Assembly: GCA_015064015.1 (NCBI GenBank) | Contig: SVTB01000005.1 | Span: 1-34,775 of the forward strand | DNA from: Oscillospiraceae bacterium | GTDB taxonomy: Bacteria > Bacillota > Clostridia > Oscillospirales > CAG-272 | Direction of reading: 5' to 3' | Length of the DNA: 34,775 nt | Shown here: one piece after another, positions 26,065-34,671 of the stretch | Layout of the letters: every line of letters begins with the position of its first letter | Position numbering within the stretch: the first letter of the stretch is position 1 | Position numbers and translations under genes: made by a program | The notes under the pieces: generated by a model | The model's database searches: none | Told to the model about the DNA's origin: nothing | What the model saw: the letters and a program-made list of their open reading frames with translations, nothing else

Positions 26065-27519
26065 ATGAACGAACGACTGGACATTCTTCAAATGTTGGCG
26101 GAAGGAAAAATTACCCCTGCCCAAGCCGAGCTTCTGTTGGACGCTTCTGACCGCACCCGTTCAGACGAAGAAGGAAGTGATATTTCGAGTTCTCATGACC
26201 TGTTGGCCGCATGCCAAGCGCTGCGGGACGAGTGCGAGGCGATCCGCACACAATGCGAGTCCTTTGCACGTCAGGCGGAGGACTATGCTTCTCAAGCGGA
26301 AGAATATATGAATGAAGCCGAGGACTTTGCCTGTCAGGCCGAGGATTGCGCCGAAAGTGGTTTTTCAAATGACGAAATTCCCAATGTCGAGAAGATCCAA
26401 GCGGCGCTGGAGAAAGCCAATGCTATCATGGAAAGCTTGGGGATTCAAGGGATCAACCTCAAAGAGATTTTCGGTAAGAACTACGGTTCCGCATTCTCTA
26501 AAGCGGGGAATCGTTCAAGTGATGAAACGGAAGGGCTGCGCTTTTACAGTACTGATGAGACGGCTCGGGAGGCGTGGTTTGAGCGACGCAGAAACGATAG
26601 AAAACGTCGCGAGAGTGACAGAAAACGCCGCGAGCAGGATCGAACCCGCCGTGAGGGCGACAGAGCTCGCCGTATCGAAAATTATCTTAGAGATCAAAGA
26701 TTTATTCAAAATGCTAATCTTCCTGCCGAAGGGGATATGGTCCGAGAGGTGGTCGGCACGATATACGAAAACAGTTCCTTCGACGGCCATATCATATCTC
26801 CGGGTATGTACGGAGATCTTCGAGGCATTGTAACCGGAGATATCATTTTAGGCTCCTTGTCGCGGGGCTTCGGAAATCGGGTTGCCAACTGGAACGGCTC
26901 TCTCTTGGGAACAGTAGAGGGGGACGTATCTGCCAATCTGCTTGGTGACATGAAGGGCTCCGTGCGCGGAGACTATACGGGGGTGATTGACGCAGATATG
27001 ATGGGACTGATCGAGGGCGACCTGAATGGCAACGTGTGGGGAGACCTGTACGGTGAGGTGCAGGGTGATATGCGCGGTGATATTGACGGTCATCTTTGCG
27101 GTCACATCGCGGGAGATTACCATGGCTTTGTGGGCGGAAATTTGGCAGGGCTTGTGGAAGGAGACTTCGACGGTATGCTGGATGGACACCTTTTGGGAAT
27201 GGTGCAGGGAGATTTTCGGGGCACCATCTTAGGTGATCTTCACGGATTGATTCAGGGAGATGTGTTTGGTACGGTTGACGGAGACATTGCTGGCACGGTC
27301 AACGGCGATATTCACGGCGATGTCAACGGTGATATTGCCGAAGGTGCTGTGATCGCAGGTGATATCCTCGGCAACGTGGACGGCAATATTTACGGTACGG
27401 TCACAGGAGATATCCGCGGACAAGTCAACGGCAATGTATATGGCGCCGTGGGCGGGGATATCCTTGGCGAAGTAGCAGGAACGGTTTCCTTCGCGAATCA
27501 TGTGACAAATGAATCCTGA
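26065..27519 (+). CDS. SHOCT-like / coiled-coil / tetrapeptide-repeat beta-solenoid protein
   Basis: Start MNERLDILQMLAEGKITPAQAELLLDAS at 26065; coiled coil; Arg-rich 7-mer repeats; C-terminal run of Gly-x-hydrophobic-x tetrads. Confidence 0.85.
   Translation: MNERLDILQMLAEGKITPAQAELLLDASDRTRSDEEGSDISSSHDLLAACQALRDECEAIRTQCESFARQAEDYASQAEEYMNEAEDFACQAEDCAESGFSNDEIPNVEKIQAALEKANAIMESLGIQGINLKEIFGKNYGSAFSKAGNRSSDETEGLRFYSTDETAREAWFERRRNDRKRRESDRKRREQDRTRREGDRARRIENYLRDQRFIQNANLPAEGDMVREVVGTIYENSSFDGHIISPGMYGDLRGIVTGDIILGSLSRGFGNRVANWNGSLLGTVEGDVSANLLGDMKGSVRGDYTGVIDADMMGLIEGDLNGNVWGDLYGEVQGDMRGDIDGHLCGHIAGDYHGFVGGNLAGLVEGDFDGMLDGHLLGMVQGDFRGTILGDLHGLIQGDVFGTVDGDIAGTVNGDIHGDVNGDIAEGAVIAGDILGNVDGNIYGTVTGDIRGQVNGNVYGAVGGDILGEVAGTVSFANHVTNES
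26587..26670 (+). repeat. 21-nt coding repeat, four copies (RRNDRKR RESDRKR REQDRTR REGDRAR)
   Basis: Codon-by-codon reading of 26587-26670. Confidence 0.85.
26896..27489 (+). repeat. 12-nt (4-aa) coding repeat array: 37 tetrads, 18-nt insert, 11 tetrads
   Basis: GSLL GTVE GDVS ... GDIA | EGAVIA | GDIL GNVD ... GTVS; 46 of 48 tetrads start with Gly; all have an aliphatic/aromatic third residue. Confidence 0.92.
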
Positions 27520-27524
27520 ATATA

Positions 27525-27554
27525 CCCCGGCGGTCTGTCCGTCGGGGATTTTTT
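27525..27554 (+). terminator. Intrinsic terminator of the DUF2089 cassette
   Basis: CCCCGGCGG-TCTGT-CCGTCGGGG (9 bp, one G-U) followed by ATTTTTT. Confidence 0.88.
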
Positions 27555-27595
27555 GCGTCAAACTGTATCCGTGGAATAATTTTCTCGTTTTCCTC

Positions 27596-27624
27596 TTGCA
27601 ATATATTGGATTTTATGATATACT
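27596..27624 (+). promoter_or_regulatory. Sigma-A-type promoter of rimM-trmD
   Basis: TTGCAA, 17-nt spacer, TATACT. Confidence 0.6.
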
Positions 27625-27664
27625 AATACTGAATAATTATCTATATATGAAACGGAGGCTCACC

Positions 27665-28207
27665 ATGCCTAAGCTTACCCCCTATCTGGAATGCGGAAAG
27701 ATCATCAATACCCACGGCTGCAAGGGCGGCATGAAGGTGGATCCTTGGATGGATACCCCTGAGGATTTCTGCGACCTTGATCGCGTTTTTGTAGGAGAGG
27801 GTGATCGCAAAACACAGCGTAAAATCATCCGTACCTCGGTCATGCAGGGAAGATTCATTTTGCTGCATCTGGAAGGAGTCGATGACATGGATGCCGCCGA
27901 CGCCATGAGAAATACGGTGCTGTACGCGGCCCGTGAGGACTTTTCCTTGGAGGACGGACAATACTTTCTTTCCGATGTGGTGGGAGTTCCCGTTTATGAT
28001 GCACGCGAGGGCAGGGAAGGACAGTTGCTTGGCACTGTTGCTGAGATCAATCCGGGCGTAGCTTCCGCTCTCTATGTGGTGAATACCCCCAAGGGTCAGG
28101 TTATGGTGCCTGCCGTCCCCGCTTTTATTGCAGAAGTTGTTCCCGGAGAGTTGGTGCGCATGACTCCCATCGACGGGATGTTTGACGAAGCAGACGAGGT
28201 AAGATGA
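27665..28207 (+). CDS. rimM: 16S rRNA processing protein RimM
   Basis: MPKLTPYLECGKIINTHGCKGGMKVDPWMDTPEDF; next to trmD. Confidence 0.92.
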   Translation: MPKLTPYLECGKIINTHGCKGGMKVDPWMDTPEDFCDLDRVFVGEGDRKTQRKIIRTSVMQGRFILLHLEGVDDMDAADAMRNTVLYAAREDFSLEDGQYFLSDVVGVPVYDAREGREGQLLGTVAEINPGVASALYVVNTPKGQVMVPAVPAFIAEVVPGELVRMTPIDGMFDEADEVR

Positions 28208-28210
28208 CCC

Positions 28211-28939
28211 ATGAGATTTGATATCATGACCCTTTTCCCGGATCTCGTAACCCACGTTTTGGGGGAGAGCATCATTGGCCGTGCCCAAAAGAGCGGTGCT
28301 TGTGAGATTCACGCCCATAATATCCGTGACTATTCCGAGGACAAGAACCGTCGAGTGGATGATACCCCCTACGGCGGCGGCATGGGAATGCTCATGGCCG
28401 CGCCTCCCATTTATAATTGCTACCGCGGCGTGCTGGAAAAACAACTGGCTGACGGCTTTGACGGTCGCCGTCACGTGATTTTCATGTCTCCTACGGGCAA
28501 GGTACTGACCCAAAAAAGAGCGGAGGAGCTGGCGGCAAGCTACGATAATCTGATCATTCTCTGCGGACATTACGAGGGCGTTGACCGTCGTATTGTAGAA
28601 GAGATCGTGGATGAGGAGCTCTCTATCGGCGACTACGTGCTGACGGGCGGAGAGATCCCCGCTTGCATTCTGGTGGATTGCGTGGCGAGACTGACTGATG
28701 GCGTGTTGTCCGCCCCCGAATGCTATGAAAACGAAAGCATATCCTCCGGGCTTTTGGAGTATCCTCAATATACCCGTCCCTTAGATTATCACGGCATGAA
28801 GGTGCCGTCAATCCTTACCTCAGGAGATCACAAAAAGATCAGCGAATGGCGGCATGAGGCGGCTCTGGAGTTGACCCGCCGCAACCGTCCCGATCTGTTG
28901 CCCGAGGTGCCTGAGGAACCCAATTCTTCAAAAAGATAG
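28211..28939 (+). CDS. trmD: tRNA (guanine-N1)-methyltransferase TrmD
   Basis: MRFDIMTLFPDL...LCGHYEGVDRRIVEEIVDEELSIGDYVLTGGEIPA. Confidence 0.97.
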   Translation: MRFDIMTLFPDLVTHVLGESIIGRAQKSGACEIHAHNIRDYSEDKNRRVDDTPYGGGMGMLMAAPPIYNCYRGVLEKQLADGFDGRRHVIFMSPTGKVLTQKRAEELAASYDNLIILCGHYEGVDRRIVEEIVDEELSIGDYVLTGGEIPACILVDCVARLTDGVLSAPECYENESISSGLLEYPQYTRPLDYHGMKVPSILTSGDHKKISEWRHEAALELTRRNRPDLLPEVPEEPNSSKR

Positions 28940-28990
28940 TTTGTATATCTATATCAGCAAGGATCAATCATCTTGCGGAAAGGAGTGTCC

Positions 28991-30973
28991 GTGAATCATA
29001 TTAAAAACAAAACGGAAGGGAAGAAGCGTCCGTCTGTGATTTGGAAGGCATTGGTGTGTTTTTCTCACAGTCTATACCATGTCGTTGGAGACAGTATTCT
29101 CGGGCGGAGCTTTACAGCTTACAGGCGTGCAGATGCCAAGCTGCATCATGAGCGCCGCCGCGCCTTACGTGACGATTGCCGTCCCATGTCACCCCGACGC
29201 GCTGCTGTGTTGGAAGCCGTACGTGGGAGCGGACTTTTCAAGTTTTTTGCTACAATATCTTCCGCGGCAGCCCATGGCCCTGCTCGCTTTTATGGACAGT
29301 TTATCCTATTTTACAGTGCCCTTGGCGCCCTGATTCACGCGATCGAGGCCTATATCCGCGTAGAGGAAAAAATCAATATTCCGCTACTGATTATATATCT
29401 GTCCATGGCGCTTATGTCTCTGCCCCTGCTCTTTACCAAGCGATCGGCTGTCGAGCTTTTGATTCAAGGCCGGTTGACCCGTTGGTTTTTCGTGGGGCTT
29501 TTGGGATTGCCCGAAGATCAGCTGGCTCACGCCGCTGAATCACGAAGACATACGGGGCTGCAAAAAATAACGCCGTATGTAGCGTTCCTCTTAGCGGTGC
29601 TTGCCGCTGTCCTCACTCTGTGGATCCCCCCTCTCATAGTCCCTGCGGCCTTTCTCCTGCTGGGATTGACGGGTATGATCATGGCATTCCCCGAAACAGG
29701 AATTTTGCTGTCGGTGATGACGCTTCCTTTGACCCTATGGAGCAACGTAGCCTTTGGCGCGATGGCATTTTTGATTCTTGTCACTTGGATAGGATACGGC
29801 ATCAAGCTGTTGCTCATGCGCCGTGCCATTTACTTCAACCTGTTGGATGTAGCGGTTCTGATTTTTGGTGGAGCCTTCTGTCTCGCCGGATTCACAGGTG
29901 CCTATGTGACTTTGGAATCGGTACTGCGAGGACTTCTCGGCTTTTTGATTATTTCCTTGTATTTCCTGATCACCAATTTGATGACCACGCGTCAACAACA
30001 AAGGCGTTGCCTGGTGGGCCCTCTTGTGACGTTGGGGATTTTGATTGTAATGACCTTGATCGCCGCGATTCCTTCCCATGAGCCGAATTGGCTGGAGGGT
30101 TCACGGGCGGGCGATGCCATCATTGAGGCGTTCTTAGCCGTGCAAACGGTATGTCGCGAGCATCTTCGCCCTCAGGATATTTGCATTCTTTTGGCGGCTA
30201 TCCCCTTTATTGCCGGATTACTGGCTCGCCAAAAGCGCCTGCGGTACAAGATAGCGCTGTTGCTCCTTCTTTTGACTTGCGGAGCCTGCCTATGGTTTTG
30301 GGGTTCTCTCAGCGGTTTGATTGTGGCTCTCTTGAGCCTGTTGCTCTTCTTCTTACTGTTCAGCCATCGCAATTTTGCGGCGTTGCTTTTATCACTGCCT
30401 GCTTTGGCTTGCGGTGGCGTATGGCTTTATGCTACCTTTGAGGATACCATTCAGCGAGGACTTGTACGCATTTTCGAGGGTGTACACCGTCGCGGTCCTA
30501 TTTGGCAGGGCACGTGGCAAGCCGTGTGCGATCATCCCTACGGGATTGGCCTTGGCTCTCATGCCGTTACCTCGGTGCTTCCTTCTTATGTGGAGAGTGG
30601 AGCCACGGCCGTAACTGAGACTTCGGGGTTATACATGACGCTTCTTTTGAAAATGGGTATTCCCGGGCTTGTCATTCTCCTGTTCGTGATATTCCTGTTC
30701 CTGCAAAAGACTTTCACCAGCCTTGGGGTAAGTGAACGACGTGAAGATTCTCTGATGGTATTGAGCGGCACGGTATCGCTTCTGGCCTTGTTGGGATTTG
30801 GTATTTTGTCGGACGCACCCGCAGCTATGTCCACCATGCTTTTGGCCTGTATCATTTTGGGTATCTGCAGCGCCAAGGAAAACACGGTTTTAGAAGCGTG
30901 GGATACAACCACGGTGAGTATGGCGTGCTCTGAAAATCGCGTGGATATGATGATGCACCATCCCGGTGTATAA
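28991..30973 (+). CDS. O-antigen-ligase-like polytopic membrane protein
   Basis: GTG 28991 with AAAGGAG upstream; many TM helices; late region GPIWQGTWQAVCDHPYGIGLGSHAV resembles Wzy/WaaL-type loops. Confidence 0.65.
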   Translation: MNHIKNKTEGKKRPSVIWKALVCFSHSLYHVVGDSILGRSFTAYRRADAKLHHERRRALRDDCRPMSPRRAAVLEAVRGSGLFKFFATISSAAAHGPARFYGQFILFYSALGALIHAIEAYIRVEEKINIPLLIIYLSMALMSLPLLFTKRSAVELLIQGRLTRWFFVGLLGLPEDQLAHAAESRRHTGLQKITPYVAFLLAVLAAVLTLWIPPLIVPAAFLLLGLTGMIMAFPETGILLSVMTLPLTLWSNVAFGAMAFLILVTWIGYGIKLLLMRRAIYFNLLDVAVLIFGGAFCLAGFTGAYVTLESVLRGLLGFLIISLYFLITNLMTTRQQQRRCLVGPLVTLGILIVMTLIAAIPSHEPNWLEGSRAGDAIIEAFLAVQTVCREHLRPQDICILLAAIPFIAGLLARQKRLRYKIALLLLLLTCGACLWFWGSLSGLIVALLSLLLFFLLFSHRNFAALLLSLPALACGGVWLYATFEDTIQRGLVRIFEGVHRRGPIWQGTWQAVCDHPYGIGLGSHAVTSVLPSYVESGATAVTETSGLYMTLLLKMGIPGLVILLFVIFLFLQKTFTSLGVSERREDSLMVLSGTVSLLALLGFGILSDAPAAMSTMLLACIILGICSAKENTVLEAWDTTTVSMACSENRVDMMMHHPGV

Positions 30974-31019
30974 GCAAGACTTCGGTTATCGCAAAAATAT
31001 TTGAAATGAGGATAAAATC

Positions 31020-31628
31020 ATGGCAAATAAACGTGACGGCAAGGAAATTGCCGAAAACAAAGCCTCCAGCTTGCTGGGTGACGGGCTTTCTTCTCTGACT
31101 CGAAATGCCGGAGCTTACGGCAAGCGCGGGAAGGGACACAAGGAAACGGCTGTGGTGGGAAAGAAAAAATTCCCTTGGAAGAGCCTTATTGTAGACGTTA
31201 TTCTTTTGGTGATCTTGTGCGGTGTCGGTGTAGGCGCGTTTTGGGGATACCATACCGTAAAAAATATGTATATGCCGACTTGGCAGGAGAAAGAGATTGA
31301 ATTCTGCGTGGAAATTCCCGATGTGGAAAAGGGACGAGCCAACCAACTGCTTTCCGTGTTGGAAGGTAAAAAGCTTTGGCATTCGGGGCAGGCGGACGGT
31401 GATACTTTGGGTATTATCAGTGACGCCGGATATGACCCCGGTTCCGAAGATAACGTGATCAACTTAATTTTGACAGTCAAAACAACGGCTGAATATCGAA
31501 AGGGAGAGGGATACTACATTAACTCTACCCGAATTTTGGCGGGGGAAACCACAGAACTTCGTACAGAAGGCTTTGTGGGTGAAGGCGTTGTGCTGTACGT
31601 TCGTGATTTGTCGGAGGCTTCATCATGA
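31020..31628 (+). CDS. Small single-pass membrane protein (DUF4330-like)
   Basis: KKFPWKSLIVDVILLVILCGVGVGAFWGYHTV TM and extracellular domain; adjacent to 31625 ORF with 4-nt overlap. Confidence 0.6.
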   Translation: MANKRDGKEIAENKASSLLGDGLSSLTRNAGAYGKRGKGHKETAVVGKKKFPWKSLIVDVILLVILCGVGVGAFWGYHTVKNMYMPTWQEKEIEFCVEIPDVEKGRANQLLSVLEGKKLWHSGQADGDTLGIISDAGYDPGSEDNVINLILTVKTTAEYRKGEGYYINSTRILAGETTELRTEGFVGEGVVLYVRDLSEASS

Positions 31629-32188
31629 GTTATACGAAAAACGAAATGGAACTGAATGAAAAAGCCGTCTCTGCCCGTGACAAGGGTGCCGAGAGCGAAA
31701 AGCAGGTCGGGAAGAAGCCCAAGCAACCCCGCAAAGGTTCTCGTTGGACGGCGGTGGACACCGTCATTCTTCTGATGGTGCTTTTGGCTGTAGCCGGGGT
31801 TGTGGCTCGCAGCTTTATGCAGACGCCCAAAGTGACTCCGCAGGATAACGCGACCTACTTCGTGGAATTTAATATCAAAGAGATCCATCAAAGTGCTTTG
31901 GAAGGACTTCAGGCAGGGGATGCGCTGTATTTGTACGAAACGAATGCCCTCGTCGGATACATCGGCAAGTATGAGAATGATAAAATTGCGATCAACGAAA
32001 CGGGAGCTGTCGAGGGTAAAAAGGGATACGTGACAGCCTGGGGCTGTATGTTCTGCCGCGACGCGAGCTACAAGGATGGAGCTCTGCTTGTGGAGGGAAC
32101 CGATACCTATCTTGTGCCGGGAAGTGTGATGCTTCTGCGCACAGACAAGGCGGTATTTGAGGTTGAAATTACAAAAATCCGAACATGA
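31625..32188 (+). CDS. DUF4330-like single-pass membrane protein
   Basis: SRWTAVDTVILLMVLLAVAGVVARSF TM; small beta-rich C-terminal domain. Confidence 0.6.
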   Translation: MSYTKNEMELNEKAVSARDKGAESEKQVGKKPKQPRKGSRWTAVDTVILLMVLLAVAGVVARSFMQTPKVTPQDNATYFVEFNIKEIHQSALEGLQAGDALYLYETNALVGYIGKYENDKIAINETGAVEGKKGYVTAWGCMFCRDASYKDGALLVEGTDTYLVPGSVMLLRTDKAVFEVEITKIRT

Positions 32189-32268
32189 TATGGCGCGAGA
32201 CACGAATTCTTGTGAAAAGTGATAAAAATATCGCGCCGCAATATGTGAAAAATCCGTAACATTGACAC

Positions 32269-32297
32269 TTGATTTTATTTCGATTTTTTGGTATACT
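32269..32297 (+). promoter_or_regulatory. Promoter of HPr gene
   Basis: TTGATT (32269-32274), 17-nt spacer, TATACT (32292-32297). Confidence 0.55.
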
Positions 32298-32342
32298 ACT
32301 CCTGTACAATAGGTTGATTCTATCAAACACAGGAGATATACT

Positions 32343-32609
32343 ATGAAAAGTCGCGATGTTGTCATCACCAATGCCAGCGGTCTGCACGCAAGACCTGCTA
32401 CTTTCTTCATTCAGAAGGCCAATACCTACAAGAGCACCATTTGGGTTGAAAAGGAAGACCGTAAGGTGAATGCCAAGAGCCTTCTCGGTGTTCTGTCTTT
32501 GGGCATTGCCAAGGGCATGACCGTGACCTTGATTGCAGAAGGTCCCGACGAGAGCGATGCTCTCGCAGGCTTGACTGCCCTCATTGATTCCGGTTTTACC
32601 GAGGCGTAA
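32343..32609 (+). CDS. HPr-family phosphocarrier protein
   Basis: MKSRDVVITNASGLHARPATFFIQKAN...KVNAKSLLGVLSLG: His15 and Ser46 regions present. Confidence 0.92.
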   Translation: MKSRDVVITNASGLHARPATFFIQKANTYKSTIWVEKEDRKVNAKSLLGVLSLGIAKGMTVTLIAEGPDESDALAGLTALIDSGFTEA

Positions 32610-32708
32610 GCCGTCGAACGGTTTGTGCTCAAGAAACACGGTCAAACCAGGATTGTGAAGAATGGCCCTACCCTTGGGTGGGGTGATTGTTGATGCATAT
32701 ATGTCATG

Positions 32709-32753
32709 AAAACGGTGCGGATTCATCCCGGGGATGAGGATCGCACCGTTTTT
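32709..32753 (+). terminator. Intrinsic terminator of HPr gene
   Basis: AAAACGGTGCG...CATCCCGGGGATG...CGCACCGTTTTT. Confidence 0.85.
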
Positions 32754-32810
32754 CATCAGAGGGGATTATGGGAGATGCTATGATCTTTTCCAAGGAAGGA
32801 ATCTGATACT

Positions 32811-34646
32811 ATGCCCATTCGTGAAGAAGAACGTGCGGAATTGCTGTCACGCGCCAATGATCTTCCCCTGACGCCCGGAGTGTACATCATGAAGGATAGA
32901 ACGGGGCAGGTCATTTATGTGGGAAAATCTCGCAAGCTGAAAAATCGCGTGTCACAGTATTTCCAAAATAGCGAAAAAAATATCAAGACGGCTCGCATGG
33001 TGGCGGCCGTTCATGACTTTGCATATTTTTTGTGTGATACCGAAATTGAGGCTTTGACCTTGGAGAATACCCTTATCAAGCAGTATCACCCCAAATACAA
33101 TATCCGATTGAAGGATGCCAAATCCTACCCCTATATCAAAATTACCGAAGGGGCCTACCCCCGCCTCATCATGACCCGCAAAAGGGAAGCGGACAAAGGG
33201 AAATATTTCGGCCCGTATTCCGGCACCAAAACGGTTTACAGCATCATTGACACCGTGAATCGCACGTTGGGTCTGCCCTCCTGCAACCGACGGTTCCCAA
33301 GGGATATCGGTAAGGAGCGTCCTTGCCTTTATGCTCAGATGGGACGTTGTTGCGGTCCTTGCACGGGTAAGGTCAGCGAGGAAGACTACGCTGTGCTGAT
33401 CTCCATGGCAGCTGATCTGTTGAGAGGGCACACCGCGAAGGTCAAGGCGGTGCTGTCGGAGCAAATGTACGCCCACGCCGAGGCTGAGCGGTATGAAGCC
33501 GCGGCCAAATGTCGTGATACCATAATGGCGCTGGACCGTCTCCATCAGAAACAGACGGTAGTGGCGGCGCCTGATACCGAGCAGGACGTGGTGGCTTTCG
33601 CCGCCGATGATGTAGCGGCCTGTATTTCAGTTTTTTATATTCGCGGTGGTGCCGTGATCGATAAGGAGGATTTTTTGTCGGGAGCGGAGCGTATCGTTGA
33701 CGAAGAAAGCCTGGATACCTTCTTATGCGAACACTATGCACAGCGCGCTGATATTCCCAAAACCATCCTCTTATCAGTATCCATGGATGATGAGACCCGT
33801 GTCGGCGTGGAAAGCTATCTTGCCGAAAAGGCGGGTCATCGTGTGAGTATCCGTACCCCCGAACGCGGGGTCAATAAGACCCTTTGTGAGTTGGTGGCCG
33901 CCAATGCCGCCGAAAGGGTCAGACAATATAGTATAGAGGCGCGAAAAGACGAGGGTGTGCTGGTGCGTCTGTGGGAGCTGCTGATGCTCCCCGATTATCC
34001 CCGCCGTATTGAAGCGTACGATATTTCGAATCTCGGCTCCGAACATTTGACAGCGGGAATGATCGTTTGTGAGGACGGTAAGTTCTTGAAATCGGATTAT
34101 CGGTACTTCAAAATCAAAACTGTGGACGGAACCGATGACTACGCCAGTATGCGAGAGGCTCTTTCCCGTCGTTTGTCACATTTGACTGATGAAAGCGGCG
34201 CTTTTTCTCAATGCCCCGATCTTATTCTTTTGGACGGCGGCAAGGGACATGTGGCCGTGATCCGCGAGCTAATGGCTGAGCAGGGGTTGGATATTCCCGT
34301 GTTTGGTATGGTCAAGGATGATTTCCACAAGACCCGCGCGCTCTGCACCGAGGAAGACGAAATTTCCATCGCCCGTGAGCAGAGTGTATTTACTTTTATT
34401 TATCGTATTCAGGAAGAAGTGCATCGCTTTACTGTATCTCGCATGGATGCGGCAAAGCGTAAGACTATGACACATTCCAGCCTGACTAAGATCAAGGGCA
34501 TCGGAGATAGTAAGGCTAAGGCGTTGCTGAAGGCATTTGGCGGTCTTGGAGGAGTGAAAAATGCCTCTGTAGAGGATCTTGCCGCAGTAAAGGGGATCAC
34601 CAAGACGGATGCTGTGAATGTGTTCGAGGCGTTGCATAAGAAATAG
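32811..34646 (+). CDS. uvrC: Excinuclease ABC subunit C
   Basis: LPLTPGVYIMKDRTGQVIYVGKSRKLKNRVSQYF GIY-YIG; RPCLYAQMGRCCGPCTG; RIEAYDISNLGSEH; C-terminal HhH. Confidence 0.97.
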   Translation: MPIREEERAELLSRANDLPLTPGVYIMKDRTGQVIYVGKSRKLKNRVSQYFQNSEKNIKTARMVAAVHDFAYFLCDTEIEALTLENTLIKQYHPKYNIRLKDAKSYPYIKITEGAYPRLIMTRKREADKGKYFGPYSGTKTVYSIIDTVNRTLGLPSCNRRFPRDIGKERPCLYAQMGRCCGPCTGKVSEEDYAVLISMAADLLRGHTAKVKAVLSEQMYAHAEAERYEAAAKCRDTIMALDRLHQKQTVVAAPDTEQDVVAFAADDVAACISVFYIRGGAVIDKEDFLSGAERIVDEESLDTFLCEHYAQRADIPKTILLSVSMDDETRVGVESYLAEKAGHRVSIRTPERGVNKTLCELVAANAAERVRQYSIEARKDEGVLVRLWELLMLPDYPRRIEAYDISNLGSEHLTAGMIVCEDGKFLKSDYRYFKIKTVDGTDDYASMREALSRRLSHLTDESGAFSQCPDLILLDGGKGHVAVIRELMAEQGLDIPVFGMVKDDFHKTRALCTEEDEISIAREQSVFTFIYRIQEEVHRFTVSRMDAAKRKTMTHSSLTKIKGIGDSKAKALLKAFGGLGGVKNASVEDLAAVKGITKTDAVNVFEALHKK

Positions 34647-34671
34647 GTATATAAATTGTTGTTTAACTTAC

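Noticed and set aside
26896-27489. RTX/calcium-binding nonapeptide array or simple bactofilin
   Set aside because: The repeat period is 4 (8), not 9; no GGxGxD. Bactofilin spacing is less regular, though distant relation cannot be excluded.
32192-32237. GGCGCGA...TCGCGCC inverted repeat after the DUF4330-like gene as terminator
   Set aside because: Only 7 bp with a ~32-nt loop and no U-tract; too weak to call.
32262-32267. TTGACA as -35 of the HPr promoter
   Set aside because: Would give a 24-nt spacer to TATACT; TTGATT at 32269 gives 17 nt and is preferred.
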